Shown one piece after another: positions 11,682-22,720 of a stretch of DNA of 64,000 nt (the stretch's first letter is position 1; every line of letters begins with the position of its first letter). The DNA is taken from NCBI GenBank assembly GCA_020747015.1, contig JAGTJM010000001.1, positions 496,001 through 560,000 of the forward strand, in the 5' to 3' direction. Made by a program: the position numbers and the translations under genes. The DNA is from Pyrenochaeta sp. MPI-SDFR-AT-0127. Its lineage: Eukaryota > Ascomycota > Dothideomycetes > Pleosporales > Cucurbitariaceae. A model generated the notes under the pieces. That model did no database searches. It was not told the DNA's origin and saw nothing but the letters and a program-made list of their open reading frames with translations.

Positions 11682-12471
11682 CCCATTAATCGTTTGAGGA
11701 CAACACAGCTCAATGTGCCAAATAGGAGTTCCTTCTGGCTACGAGCGAACGTTAATGGGGTCAAAAAGGAGGGAAATTTTACAAAGGACGATTGCATTGC
11801 CGCACTGACAGATAGTCTTTCAGAGTGCGATCCCAACAGCGACACAACACACGGCTTCACAGCTTCAGTTGGTTCTGTGGACTACAGCCTCGATCTCAGC
11901 GGCGTAACTCAAGACGGAAACCCTCCTTGGGCAGAAAAACCTGCTTTTCTGGCCTCCGAGTTCGCACCTAGGAAAGGCTTGGGTAGTGCTGGCCATTCTC
12001 CCGCATGCTATGCGCCAAGTGATGATGTTGGTAGAAAGATCTCCGAGCCCGACCTGGCGAGTGCGGTCGATGCCTTCTGCATTGATGGAATAGATGTAAA
12101 GGGATTCGGAAAATACTGGGATGCCATGTTTCAGTATCCGCCCAAGGGTCAGTCGCAATTCTACAATTCAGATGCCCTCAAAATGCACCTTCTACTTGGT
12201 GCGGAGACTATCAACAACGGTGCTAAGGAGCCGTACGATGAGATGAATTGGTGCAAGTGAGTCTTCAATCCCCGGTTCACCGCTAACACGTTTTCAACTT
12301 AAGAGCTAACTAAGACACAGGGGCTATGACTGGAAAATGGGGAAAGACGACTGTCGATTCGCTCTACACAAGCTGATCAAGACATGCAACACCACGCCTG
12401 ATAAGTTTATTGCTGGCGAGTACACGTACCGATGCGTACATTACAGGGCATTTCATGTCAACGAACGTTAA
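11682..12471 (+). pseudogene. Cysteine-containing fungal protein, 5'-truncated copy
   Basis: Two blocks, 11682-12256 and 12321-12471, are joined by a normal intron (GTGAGT...AAGACACAG, phase 2), giving 241 codons. The open frame begins after a TGA at 11670-11672 and has no ATG before its middle. A possible acceptor TTTGTCAG sits at 11674-11681, but no upstream exon fits in the short space after the ankyrin stop. Two similar Cys motifs occur, FTKDDCIAALTDSLSEC and KDDCRFALHKLIKTC, spaced as in secreted fungal proteins. The first is followed by THGFTASVGSVDYSLDLSG. I cannot name the family. Most likely it is the 3' part of a secreted-protein gene that lost its signal-peptide exon. The splice site and downstream frame are intact. 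Confidence 0.5.
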
Positions 12472-12846
12472 GGAATGGAAAAAGTTCGAGTGAGTAGATA
12501 TTAGAGTTTAAAGTCGTCTCCCTATCTCCTTATGTGCCGTTTACAATAATCATTGCAGAACTCAGAGAAAGTAGGAAATTTTCAGATACTCTCTGACATT
12601 TTGATATGTGTTTTAGCTGACCACGAACCCCATCGCTATATGAGTGGTGGTATGATCCAATCAAGAAGCATGGGGTTCAGCCCACCTTCGAAATAGAAAG
12701 CCCATATTCCGCTGTGATACTGATTTGACTCCCCGTGTGGATTGTTGGGCGTGCATCGAGAAAAGAGACCCGAGCATGAAGCTCTAGGCACTAAGGGCAA
12801 GCCGTGAAAAACAAGTCGCAATGAGACCTGGAGGCAGTAGGACTGC
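12472..12846. other. Convergent 3' regions, no gene
   Basis: 375 bases between the end of the truncated plus-strand copy and the stop of the minus-strand helicase. I see nothing beyond probable 3' untranslated sequence. Confidence 0.6.
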
Positions 12847-14947
12847 TTACCACGAGGCGACTTTGTTGTTATCAGCGTCGGCTGAGAAGCCTCCACTGAA
12901 ACCAGCATCATTGCCACCGAAGCCTTCAGTCTCACCACCACCTAAGCCACTGGCGTCGTCGCCATCACCACCGAAACCTACATCGCCGCCAAACCCAGAA
13001 GTTGCGTCGAACCCGCTAATGCCTCCACCGAAGCCACCGCCAAGACCATCGTCCGACTCGTCATCAGTGCCGTCGTGCCAGTCAATCGCTGTCGGATCCT
13101 CAGGCTTATGGTGCTCAAGAAAGTCAGGAACGGCCTGCTTGGATTCAACGAGAATCTTCGCAAGGTCTTCGCCGATGTCTTCGTTACGATCGTTGAAGAA
13201 TGACGACGCCTTGCCCTCGTTGCCGATACGCGCAGTGCGACCAATACGGTGGACATACTCTGTAATTCCATCATGTTGAGTCGAAGGTAGATCGTAGTTG
13301 ATGACGTGCTTGACATTAGCGACATCTATTCCACGAGCGGTGACACCTGTGGCAACTAGAATAGGGCATCTACCGGTGCGAAAGGAGCGCCTGTTTGTAA
13401 GTTAGTTACTTTTTATCGAAATCCATTGACATAGGAAGACCTACAATGCGTCTTCGCGCTCGCGTTGTGTGCGATCCGAGTGGAGCGACGTCACAGGCAA
13501 GCCCTTATTGTACAGGAAGTCGTCAACAATGTCGCATTTGACCTTCGAGTTAGTGAATACCAACGTGCGCTGGGGTGGCTCGGAGAAGATGAGATCGAAC
13601 AGCGCCTGCTGCTTCATGCTCTCATCAACGAAGAAGATCTGCTGCTTAATATTCTCATGTGTGCTGCCGACGCGACCGACTTTGATACGGACGTAGTCAG
13701 TGTCCATATACTCCTTGGCAAGCCTACGAGCTGACTTCGGGAAAGTGGCCGAAAACATGAGGTAGGTATGGTCAGCATCGGAGTTGACGTCTTTGCAAAA
13801 TGTTAGTTGAGTACAATTTGGCAGAGAGCTTAACATACCAGGGCCCTGAAACAGCTTCTCCATGGTCTCCTCCCAGCCGGTCGAGAGCAGCTCATCAGCC
13901 TCGTCGATGACGGTAAACCTTCAGCTAGTTAGAAATCGATCGACTTCGAGGAAACTGCAATTTTCAAAATGGAATGCTTACTTGAGGCGCCTAAAAGAGA
14001 GCAAGTTTATGTTTGACATGAAGTCCATCAATCGGCCTGGAGTGGCGATGAGGATGTCACAGCCCATTTCGAGCTGTTCGCGCTGGTTCTTTGTAGGAGC
14101 GCCACCATAGACGACGCAAGGACGTAGCATGGTTCGATAGCACAGACGGCGTGCCTCATCAAAGATCTGACAGGCCAGTTCACGAGTAGGGCAGACGACC
14201 AGCACGAGAGGCTCAGCACGAACGCGGTCGGTCAGTGGATTGTATCGGACCGGGTTAGGGCGTGGAGCTGCCAATTGACGAGCCTTGCCCATGAGCTTGG
14301 ACAACATGGGAATAAGGTAAGCGGCGGTTTTGCCAGAGCCTATGGATATTTCGTGAGCGGTACTGTGAGAGGAGAGAAGACAAACTCACCGGTCTGTGCG
14401 ATAGCGACCACATCATTGCCTGTCAAGATAGCGGGAATGCAATAAGACTGGATAGGCGTGGGAGCGCTGTATTGACACAGCTTTACGTTCTCAAGCATGA
14501 CAGGGTGCAGACCGGCGTCCTCGAACTGTAAACAGGTTAGTAATGGAAGCTGGAGGTAGTAGCGGAGCCAATTACGTTACGGACAGGAAGAACCTTTGTA
14601 GGACCTTCAGTATTGACATCGAATGTAAGCGCCTTGATAGCACCGCCGATGCGTTGGAGATTCTCATCATGATAGAGCATCTTCTCGAGTTCTGGGTTTG
14701 GTTCACCAACATCACCAAAGTCATCGTCCCACTGGTAGATGACGGCATCAGAGAGCCACACAGCACTGTCTCGCGTCTCATCTTCAGCAGGCTGACCGCC
14801 CACAACAGCATCGTACTGAAACGGAATGGGGTTGTTCCAACCGGCTTCCTTTGCACGAGCAAGATCCTGGGCAAGCAGTTCCTTGCGTGTAAGAGCAGCC
14901 GGGTCGTGATCGATACCGGCGTCAGGCGTAACTGCGTCAATAGACAT
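12847..14947 (-). CDS. DEAD-box ATP-dependent RNA helicase (Ded1/DDX3-like)
   Basis: Six exons on the minus strand: 14947-14576, 14525-14390, 14339-13982, 13918-13839, 13790-13445 and 13390-12847. Introns are 48-63 bp and the frame closes to 611 residues. All core motifs are present: Q-motif PTPIQS, Walker A AQTGSGKT (167-174), PTRELA, TPGR, DEAD (294-297), SAT (329-331), ARGID and HRIGRTAR (478-485). The C-terminus is Gly/Phe-rich and ends in a Trp, like Ded1/DDX3. The enzyme should unwind or remodel RNA using ATP. The N-terminus (about 120 residues, WNNPIPFQYDAVVGG) lacks the RGG and eIF4E-binding features I expect of true Ded1, so this may be a Ded1/vasa-like paralogue. A CT-rich leader precedes the ATG. 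Confidence 0.93.
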
Positions 14948-16451
14948 GATGCAAGAGAGAAGTTGCAGCAGACGGTGGTTAGATGAGCAGTATTGATGCT
15001 GGAAAGGCGATTGAAGTGCTTTGGGGAGGAATGACGAGAGACTAGAGCAGCGTTGTGTTGTTTATGTAGACAAGAGGGCAGGAGCGGTTGGCAAGTGGCG
15101 TCTTGGCGGAGATTACCGTGACGACGGCGAGGGCGGTTAGAGGCTCTGGACGGCGACGAGAAGCTTCTACTGCCCGAGTGATAGAAGCTGAGGTGAAGGT
15201 GGAAGAGGAGGCTGGAGCTGATACACAACCACTCAGAGTGGAAGCAGCTAGCAGTTCAATGTGCCCGAGGCCGTTAGTGTAGTAGAAAGTGGTAGAGCGA
15301 TGAATCATAAAGAAAATGGACCTCAGATGATAGACGCAACTTTTATGAGCTATTAAAAAGGTTATTTAATCCAAAGTGAGGCTAAATACTTCTCGCTGGC
15401 TCGAAATTCGGACTGGTGTTTACTCATCAAAGCTTGTATCTCTCGACTGATTGCGCAAGATACCTTTGCAAGTTTGATAATTAATACTATTTGGTATGAG
15501 TACCCGATTTGGGGAACTCCAGTCGCTTTGTATTCCATTAAGAACTCGGCGTTTCTGCTACTTGGTCGTTCATCACACGACAACCAAGGTGAAGGATGAC
15601 AGCGCTTTCGCAATCCTCCGTGCAACTCTCGGGGTCACCACATATATTTGTCGTAGACATGCACCACAGCTACAACGGTGAACACTTTCATGCAACATAC
15701 TGCACAATCAAAAAAATCTATGTATCTTATTGGTAGCCATTCTTTGAAGCATAGAGGCAAGAGCGTAACGTACAAGCAATGAGGCAGAGCAGCAGCCTGG
15801 ATCTCACCAACTTGTCGATTGATATACCACAGCTACATGCTATATACGAGGCAAAATATGCCTTATGGTGAGTCGAGATTGCTATTGTGCCGGTATCCAC
15901 CTTACATAACAGCCACTACAGCACCGCTCTCAATTTCTGGAGAGAATCCAGGGTAAATCCAGGTATGTATATTCACATCATGACCATCGAGATACTTCTG
16001 AAGTCTCCTGCGCATATTCATCTAGATCTAGTCTAAGAGCAATGATCTATTATTTTCTCAAGCAGTATGTGGTAGTTCTGCCACATTTGTTGAAGCCTTT
16101 GTATAAGGTTGCCATGAGCATTAGTGGCCCCATGAAGACCAAAATTACAGAAATAATGAATCTGCACTCTCTCTAGAGCAAACCTATTATTCTCGTTCAT
16201 TTCTATTTCATGTGTTATGGAGATGTCGGCATCTGAGCCAATGGTGGCTTGCCGGGACTCAACGATCATTCGTCCTGAGAACCGCTACGTCATTGCGTCC
16301 CTGCTGCCAGATGACCTACACACGCGACCTGCACGAGCGGCTTGGGCTGCCCTGGAAGTTGCTTTCCCTATAATTTTCTTTTCCTTGATCTCTTTTGGAA
16401 TGCTCACCTGCCACAGCCCTCGTCTCTGCGACTCCAGCTCATTGTGCAACC
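14948..16451. other. Intergenic between divergent genes
   Basis: About 1.5 kb between the helicase start (minus) and the potassium-channel start (plus). The first 300 bases carry the presumed pyrimidine-rich leader of the helicase. The rest is relatively AT-rich and holds one low-confidence small spliced frame, listed separately. Confidence 0.6.
15779..16036 (+). CDS. Possible tiny spliced frame (46 codons)
   Basis: ATG at 15779, then blocks 15779-15867, 15922-15962 and 16026-16036. The donors GTGAGT and GTATGT are good, the acceptors end in TACAG and TCTAG, and phases close on a TAA. The peptide (LDLTNLSIDIPQLHAIYEAK...) faintly resembles the N-terminus of fungal amidases, so it may be a decayed gene start rather than a functional gene. 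There is no other support. Confidence 0.2.
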
Positions 16452-18586
16452 ATGAATGACCCAGGTCTTGACGAGCCGGCGCAGGAGGCCGCACAGGATG
16501 TGGAGAATCTCAAGCAAAAAGAAGAAGACGAGGCTGAGCAGGAAGAACGGGAGTATCTTGATCCGAGGTATGTGATCGAGCAAGGGTGTTACAATTTGGA
16601 TTGACTGATATTGCTAGCCGATGGTGGTTTGCCTCCACTGCGAGCCCGCTGATAGCTGGAACATTTGGACCAATGGCAAACGCCTTCAGCATATGCGCGC
16701 TTGTGGAGAAATGGAGAGTTTTCATATCGCCAGGCAGCGATGAGGCGCACGGAGTGAAGATTGAAGACCCGAAATGGCTCATCGCTGTCAACTCGATATC
16801 GCTCGTGTTGGCTCTTACCGCGAACGTTGCGTTACTGCTGAACATGGCTCGAAGACTTTCTTTTGCCATCGCACAACCTCTTACCATTATCGGATTCTAT
16901 TTAGCCTCTTTCCTTCTTATGGCACTAGTCGCAGTGGCCTCAACATCAGTGTTTCGCATAGAGCCAGCCGAGGAACATGCCTTGGGTCAGGCGTACTACT
17001 ACGGAATTATAGCAGCCAGTATATACTTCGTAATTGCATCTTTGATGGCATTTACCGCCTACGGAGCCTACAAAGGGCACTATGACAAGGCGTTCCGGCT
17101 GACTTCCAGTCAACGGACACTCATGTTGCAGACGATCGGTTTCATGGTCTATCTACTCCTGGGTGCGTTGGTGTTTTCAAAAGTAGAGGGTTGGGATTTC
17201 CTGGACGCTGTCTTCTGGGCCGACTTTACACTGCTTACTGTTGGAATCGGCGGAGAATTCGTTCCAGCTAGTCACTCCGGACGCGCACTACTTTTTCCAT
17301 ATGCAATCGGTGGCCTCTTGATGGTCGGTCTTGTCATTGGCTCTATTCGGTCTCTTATCCTCGAACACGGGAAGCAAAAGATGGCAGCTCGGTTTATGGA
17401 AGTCAAGAGACAGAAGGTCCTGTCGTCCATAGATGATGAGACACGCACCATCAGCCTCGGTCCCTTTGAAAAGATCAGGTTCTGCCAAAAGGGTCTTTCA
17501 GAGTCTGAGAGAAGAGAGCAGGAGTTTCGCGTCATGCGACGCATACAAAAGCTGTCCGAGCGGAAGAGACGGTATACTGCGCTTGCCATTTCAACTGCAG
17601 CAGCACTTCTGTTGTGGTTGCTCGGTGCTCTAGTCTTCATGCATTCTGAAAACCCGCAAGGGTTTAGTTATTTTGTTTCGCTTTATTTTGCATATACCAC
17701 GCTTCTTACGATCGGGTATGGTGACTTTACTGTCAACAGCAATGCCGGTAAAGCATTCTTTGTTTTTTGGAGCCTGCTGGCTGTTCCGACCCTGACAATC
17801 CTGATCAGCAACATGGGAAATACAGTCATCAAGGCTTTCAAAGACTTCACCATCTGGATCGGCTCCCTCACTGTGTTGCCCGAGGAGAAAGGACTAGTTG
17901 CAGCGCTCAGAGTGGGGTTGAAGCGGTTAAAGACTGGTGAAATACACGAGCATGGAGAGAAGGGGCGGCACAAAGATGGCTGCGGCGCGTTAGAACAACG
18001 TACACTTGACCGCCTGGCAGAACACATCGAAGAGGGGGAACTTGAGGAATCAGTAAAAGCAGGCGAAGAAGGGAATCACACTGAGCGCGACATTCACTTC
18101 TATCATTTCGTTCTTGCGAAGGAAATACGACAGCTGATGAAAGACGTAGATGTCTTTCCACCCCGAGAATACGAGTATCATGAATGGCAATACTACCTTC
18201 GTTTGATAGGTCAAGATGAAAATGACGCCTCTGGGCATCGAAAGCCCCAAGCCAGGCATCAGCATAATGACAAGGATTCGCCGGATCTTGGCACTGCGGA
18301 TGACGGCAATACTGTCACATGGAGCTGGTTGGGCATTCGCAGTCCGCTAATGGGAAACCAAGCCGAGTCTCAGTGGCTGCTCCAACGCCTAGCCGCAACA
18401 TTGGAGACAGAAATGCGTAAAATGAGCTCATCAGACTCAAGAGAGAGAAATGAAAGACCGCCTATATCTATGGCTGAGTTGAAGAAGAGAAGTAATGGAA
18501 GTAAGGAGGAAAAGGGCGAGGGATATCCCCAAGACGTTGGTTCTACTGACGTCAGACGTGGAGAGCAAAATCTTTCTGACTTATGA
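16452..18586 (+). CDS. TOK1: TOK-type two-pore outward-rectifying K+ channel
   Basis: Two exons, 16452-16567 and 16618-18586 (intron GTATGT...TTGCTAG), give 694 residues. The layout is that of fungal TOK channels: four hydrophobic segments, then a pore unit, a basic linker, a second pore unit and a long charged cytoplasmic tail. Pore loop 2 carries the canonical filter TIGYGD (403-408). Pore loop 1 reads TVGIGG (246-251), lacking the usual final Asp. The segment before pore 1 (TIGFMVYLLLGALVFSKVEGWDF) and the one before pore 2 are alike, as expected of a duplicated unit. It should conduct K+ outward across the plasma membrane when the driving force is outward. The tail, from about residue 470, is rich in Glu and Lys and has no recognisable domain. 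Confidence 0.92.
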
Positions 18587-20400
18587 GTCGAATCGAAGAC
18601 GATCTAATCATGATGATTCACGTGGTAAGTCAGCAGTTTGAAAGTAAAAGTGCCAATAACGGCTTTGAATAGCCCTCAAATGGCCAACAACTTGCATGCT
18701 TCAACAACTGTGTGATTCATACGTGCAGTCAGCTGGCTGCCTACCAGCATCCATCAGTATTAATGCAAGCTTCCGTCATTGTGACGCTCACTTTCAATCA
18801 AAAAAGTAGGAGGACTGGCTTGCATGATCAACGAGGCGAACGAAGCAATTTCACAAATCGCCACTAATGAACCCCACATAAACGGAAGCGGAACACACCA
18901 CACTCCGCTCCGGTCCAGCTCAGCTTAAATTCCGTGTCCTAGGTTGATGTCGATTCATTTCGTTGCAGACCCTGCACAAGAGCCAAAGCCTACCCAGATA
19001 CTGGCTTCGAGGATAATCATGGCATTAGGAAGAAACACCAGCTCAAGTGCCGAACATGCGTTGGAAGATACATCGACCTTTATATGCCTCATAGGGATAT
19101 TTGGCAATTAAGCGACTAAAGCCAACCAGTCAGTCAGCTTCAATGGTGCCGGCACAGTGTTTAGAGATAAACCATATGCGAGTTGTCGTCAATTGAGTAA
19201 CCAGCCGGAAGTATATTTCCCGGATTATCCGACCTTTTTTTTTACTCCAGGCCTTTTCAAGTTGCCCTGCTTGAGGATGGTAGCTTCCAAGGTCATCCTT
19301 GCCGGCAGAGGTTGCACACCCATGTACATGTGCATGGGCGTCAGTACCAAGTGCAGTATCTTGCGTGGACCTTATCATCGTGCGCTTTTGGCCCGTTTGC
19401 TATGTGCACAAGGACCAATAATAATAACGTTGGTCTCCACAAAATTTTCGGAGGAATCTTGTGTATGTTCCTTGTTGAGAAGTGGCCAGTGAGAGTGTGC
19501 AAGATGCATGGAAGCTGACCCAGTACTACACGGTACTAGGCGACCGTACTAGTCAAACGAGGTATCTGGCCGCAACGTCACTTCGTGACTTTCGATGAAT
19601 GGCTCACCAGATCCTTTACAAAAACTAAGAAGTGTGATTCTATAGCAATCAATACATTTGTACTACAGGGCCCCAGCCATTCGGGATCCTCCTCCAGCCT
19701 GCTACTATGCTGAATTCAGACATGCGTGCATCTCCTGCAGAGTGCAACTGAGCACTCCTCCACCGCATACTGATACCTTGAGCTCTACCATCCAGTAAGG
19801 TGGAGCCTATATCTTCGCGCACGAAGGAGATGCATTATACGGAGGGTCGCATCGGAAGGAGGGTCGGAGGGTGGCGCTAATCGAACGACCCACGGCAGAC
19901 CCGCTCTTGTCTTGCTTGGACAATAGTTGTGAAACTTGAACGGTTGCCATGCAGCCATGCTTGCAGATCTCGACGACGTAGATGACACTAGGAACGGATC
20001 GTTTTTGGGGAAACGCCACTCCCGCTCACAGTAACAACCCCCGTAATCTTCGCAATTACACTCTAATTTGAGTCACAACAGCTGTGTATAGTTCTATAGA
20101 TTAAATGCTTTGAACAGGGCTGACTGCATTACTCAAAGCTCACATGAACACAAGACGCTTTCAACATACAAGTAACAATGTAGGCCAGGGATCATCACAC
20201 CACTACTTTCGATTGCTCGTAGCTACCCTGGCGCTACCAGCATCATGCAGAACATCGTTTACCAGTTCTCCGCCCTTTTACCTTGCCAGCCGATTTAGGG
20301 CCGGTACTGGTCATATATAAAAACTCTTGCGAGCACTTACTATCCCCCAGCACATTGTCTAAAGCGCATCCCAATTGCCAGCTATTTTTTCTCTACCGCA
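18587..20400. other. Intergenic, promoter of P450 at its right end
   Basis: About 1.8 kb with no supported gene. Open frames near 19130-19518 and 19785-20019 are short and featureless. The right end is the P450 promoter. Confidence 0.6.
20314..20323 (+). promoter_or_regulatory. TATA-like box upstream of the P450 gene
   Basis: The sequence TATATAAAAA lies 78-87 bases before the P450 ATG at 20401, a usual fungal spacing for a TATA element plus short leader. Confidence 0.5.
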
Positions 20401-22305
20401 ATGCCTCTCGTCACTGAAGGAGGTAAGCTCGAAAGCGTTTTTAGGACGATCAAGAGCCTCTCTCCTCAGCAGATTATTCTGTTCACAGGCACTATCGTCA
20501 GTCAACCAACAGTAATCTCGCGCATATTTGTAACATATTCTAGTTATTGATTCGCTTCATTGTGAGGGGAATCTACAGAGTCTACTTTCATCCCCTTAGC
20601 CGCTTCCCTGGCCCAAAACTGTCTGCTTTTACTCGTATTCCTCACCTATATGCCACCGCCACTGGAACATTGCACCAGTATGTTGCTCGACTGAGCACTC
20701 AGTACGGTGACATAGTCCGCATCTCACCTGATGTAAGTAATACTCAAGTACAAACTGTCCGCGAGACACACATTGACTTCGTACCGGCAAACTAGGAGCT
20801 CAGTTTTGTGGGTCCTCAATCCTTACGGTAAGTGCTTCCGATCGTTCACATATGGGATAGTCACTAACCTTGTACCTTCATCAGCGATATCTACGGCTAT
20901 GGGTCGAAAGGGGGCCAAGGGTCTCAACCGCCGAAGCACTTCCATCGTTATGGCAAGATTGTTGGCAGCCATGAATCTCTTGTCACTACCCAAAGCAATG
21001 CGGAGCATGGAAGAGTACGCCGCATCTTCAGCCCAGCGTTCTCCGATCGCGCCCTTACTCAACAAGAGCCCTTGTTCCTGAAATATGTAAATCAGCTTAT
21101 TAGCGTACTGAAAGAGGATATTGAAGGTACGGACAACGGTTCCGCTCAATTTGACATGGTCAGAATGTACAGTAAGTGCATCGCAAATCGTGTAGATATA
21201 ACATGCGCTGATTCCGGCCCGCCCTCTTTCTCAGACTTCACCACCTTTGACGTTATGGGCGATCTTACTTTTGGAGAATCACTACACATGCTAGATAAAG
21301 CGGAGTTCGATCCATGGGTGAAAATGATTTTCAAGTCTGTCAAAATAAGCACACGGATCAACTGCATCCGTAATTATTATCCGTTAGCAGCTGCATTGCT
21401 CAATGCATTGCTGGACAAACTTTTCGCGAAGACGGAACAGGAAAGCTTCAGTCATTCTAGCTCTCGAGTCACGAAGCGTCTTGAGAAAGGTAGGGCATCT
21501 GAGGGTGTAGATATCTGGAATCTTGTGTTGAGTCAGGAAGAGAAAGGAAAAGAGGGGCTTTCGAGAGGGCATATGGATGCCAATGCTTCGCTCTTCATGA
21601 TTGCAGGCACAGAGACGACAGCCACGTTGCTTTCTGGGCTCACATACCTTCTGCTCAAAAATCCGGAAAAGATGACGAAGCTCAAGGAGGAAATCCGCAG
21701 TACATTCGCATCGTCAGACGATATATCGATGGAAGCACTCGCGAAGCTCCCATATGTCAACGCTTGCATTAAAGAGGGCTTGCGGCGGTATCCGCCTGTG
21801 GCCGTGGGCCTACCTCGTCTCACACCAGCAAACGGCTCAACGATTTGTGGGGAGTTTATCCCGCCTGGGGTAAGCAAAAGAAGAGTAAATTCAATGGCAA
21901 AACAGCTGCTAACGACAAGTTTCACAGACAACAGTCGCTGGCCACCATATTGTAATATACAGCTCGCCCAAGGCCTTCAAAAATCCAATGGCTTTCGTTC
22001 CAGAGCGCTGGACCGGGGACCCAGAGTATGCTGAAGACGAGCGATCAGCTTTGCAGCCATTCTCTATGGGTTCGCGCGATTGCCTGGGCAAGAAGTAAGA
22101 TGCCATACCCAATACATGGTCGAGCAGTACTGACTGAATACTCAGCATGGCATATCACGAAATGCGTCTAATTCTTGCAAAGGTGATGTACCACTTTGAC
22201 TTCGAGCTCAGCCCAGAGAGCGAGAGTTGGATAGCACAAGAAGTGTACATCATCTGGGAGAAAAGGCCGTTGATGGTCAAGCTAAAGTTAGCCAATACTT
22301 TGTAA
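20401..22305 (+). CDS. Cytochrome P450 monooxygenase (CYP65-like)
   Basis: Seven exons: 20401-20496, 20544-20732, 20796-20827, 20885-21171, 21235-21869, 21928-22094 and 22146-22305, closing to 521 residues. The first intron has a weak GTCAGT donor, so that boundary is least certain. An N-terminal membrane anchor (about residues 25-40) is followed by the P450 hinge RFPGPK. The I-helix reads AGTETT (325-330), the K-helix ExxR is E382/R385, and PERW and the heme loop FSMGSRDCLG (Cys465 as iron ligand) follow. The fold is complete, so it should be an active ER-membrane monooxygenase. Similarity in style to isotrichodermin C-15 hydroxylase-type CYP65 proteins is my recollection. The substrate is unknown, and no biosynthetic backbone gene (PKS, NRPS, terpene synthase) lies in this window. 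Confidence 0.92.
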
Positions 22306-22720
22306 CAAAATCATCCCGGCGTCTGGATCTCATGGCCAGTCATAGAGGCTAGACTGACTGGGTTGTCTTCTTCGTCGGCAGTGATGCTCAAGTGCCGCCT
22401 TTGGTGGCAATCCGGAGGATGAAATTTCGATTGTGCGCGGTTGACTTTCAATATTCGCCGAATTACAATTTTGTATTTGGCCCAAAGCCCTAGATGGAGA
22501 AATAGAAATTGGAAGATTTCTTAGTCCCAGATCTTCGTTAAATGTCGTTGCTAGTCGAGTTGAATCAAGCAAGTGCTGTTGCTCGTTGCCTTCTACGCAT
22601 CCCGAGGGGTGTTTAAGAGCGGCTGCTTGCAGTTTTTTGTGCCCGAATACCGAAGAAACACGAATTCATGCTGTGGATATCTTTACATAACAATACAGAG
22701 ACCATATGATACACATTTGC
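22306..22720. other. Convergent 3' regions, no gene
   Basis: 415 bases between the P450 stop and the stop of the minus-strand twin-CX9C gene. I see nothing else in it. Confidence 0.6.

Noticed and set aside
15362..15625. 87-codon minus-strand frame in the helicase-channel gap
   Set aside because: No ATG context, no domain and a biased composition; left as chance.
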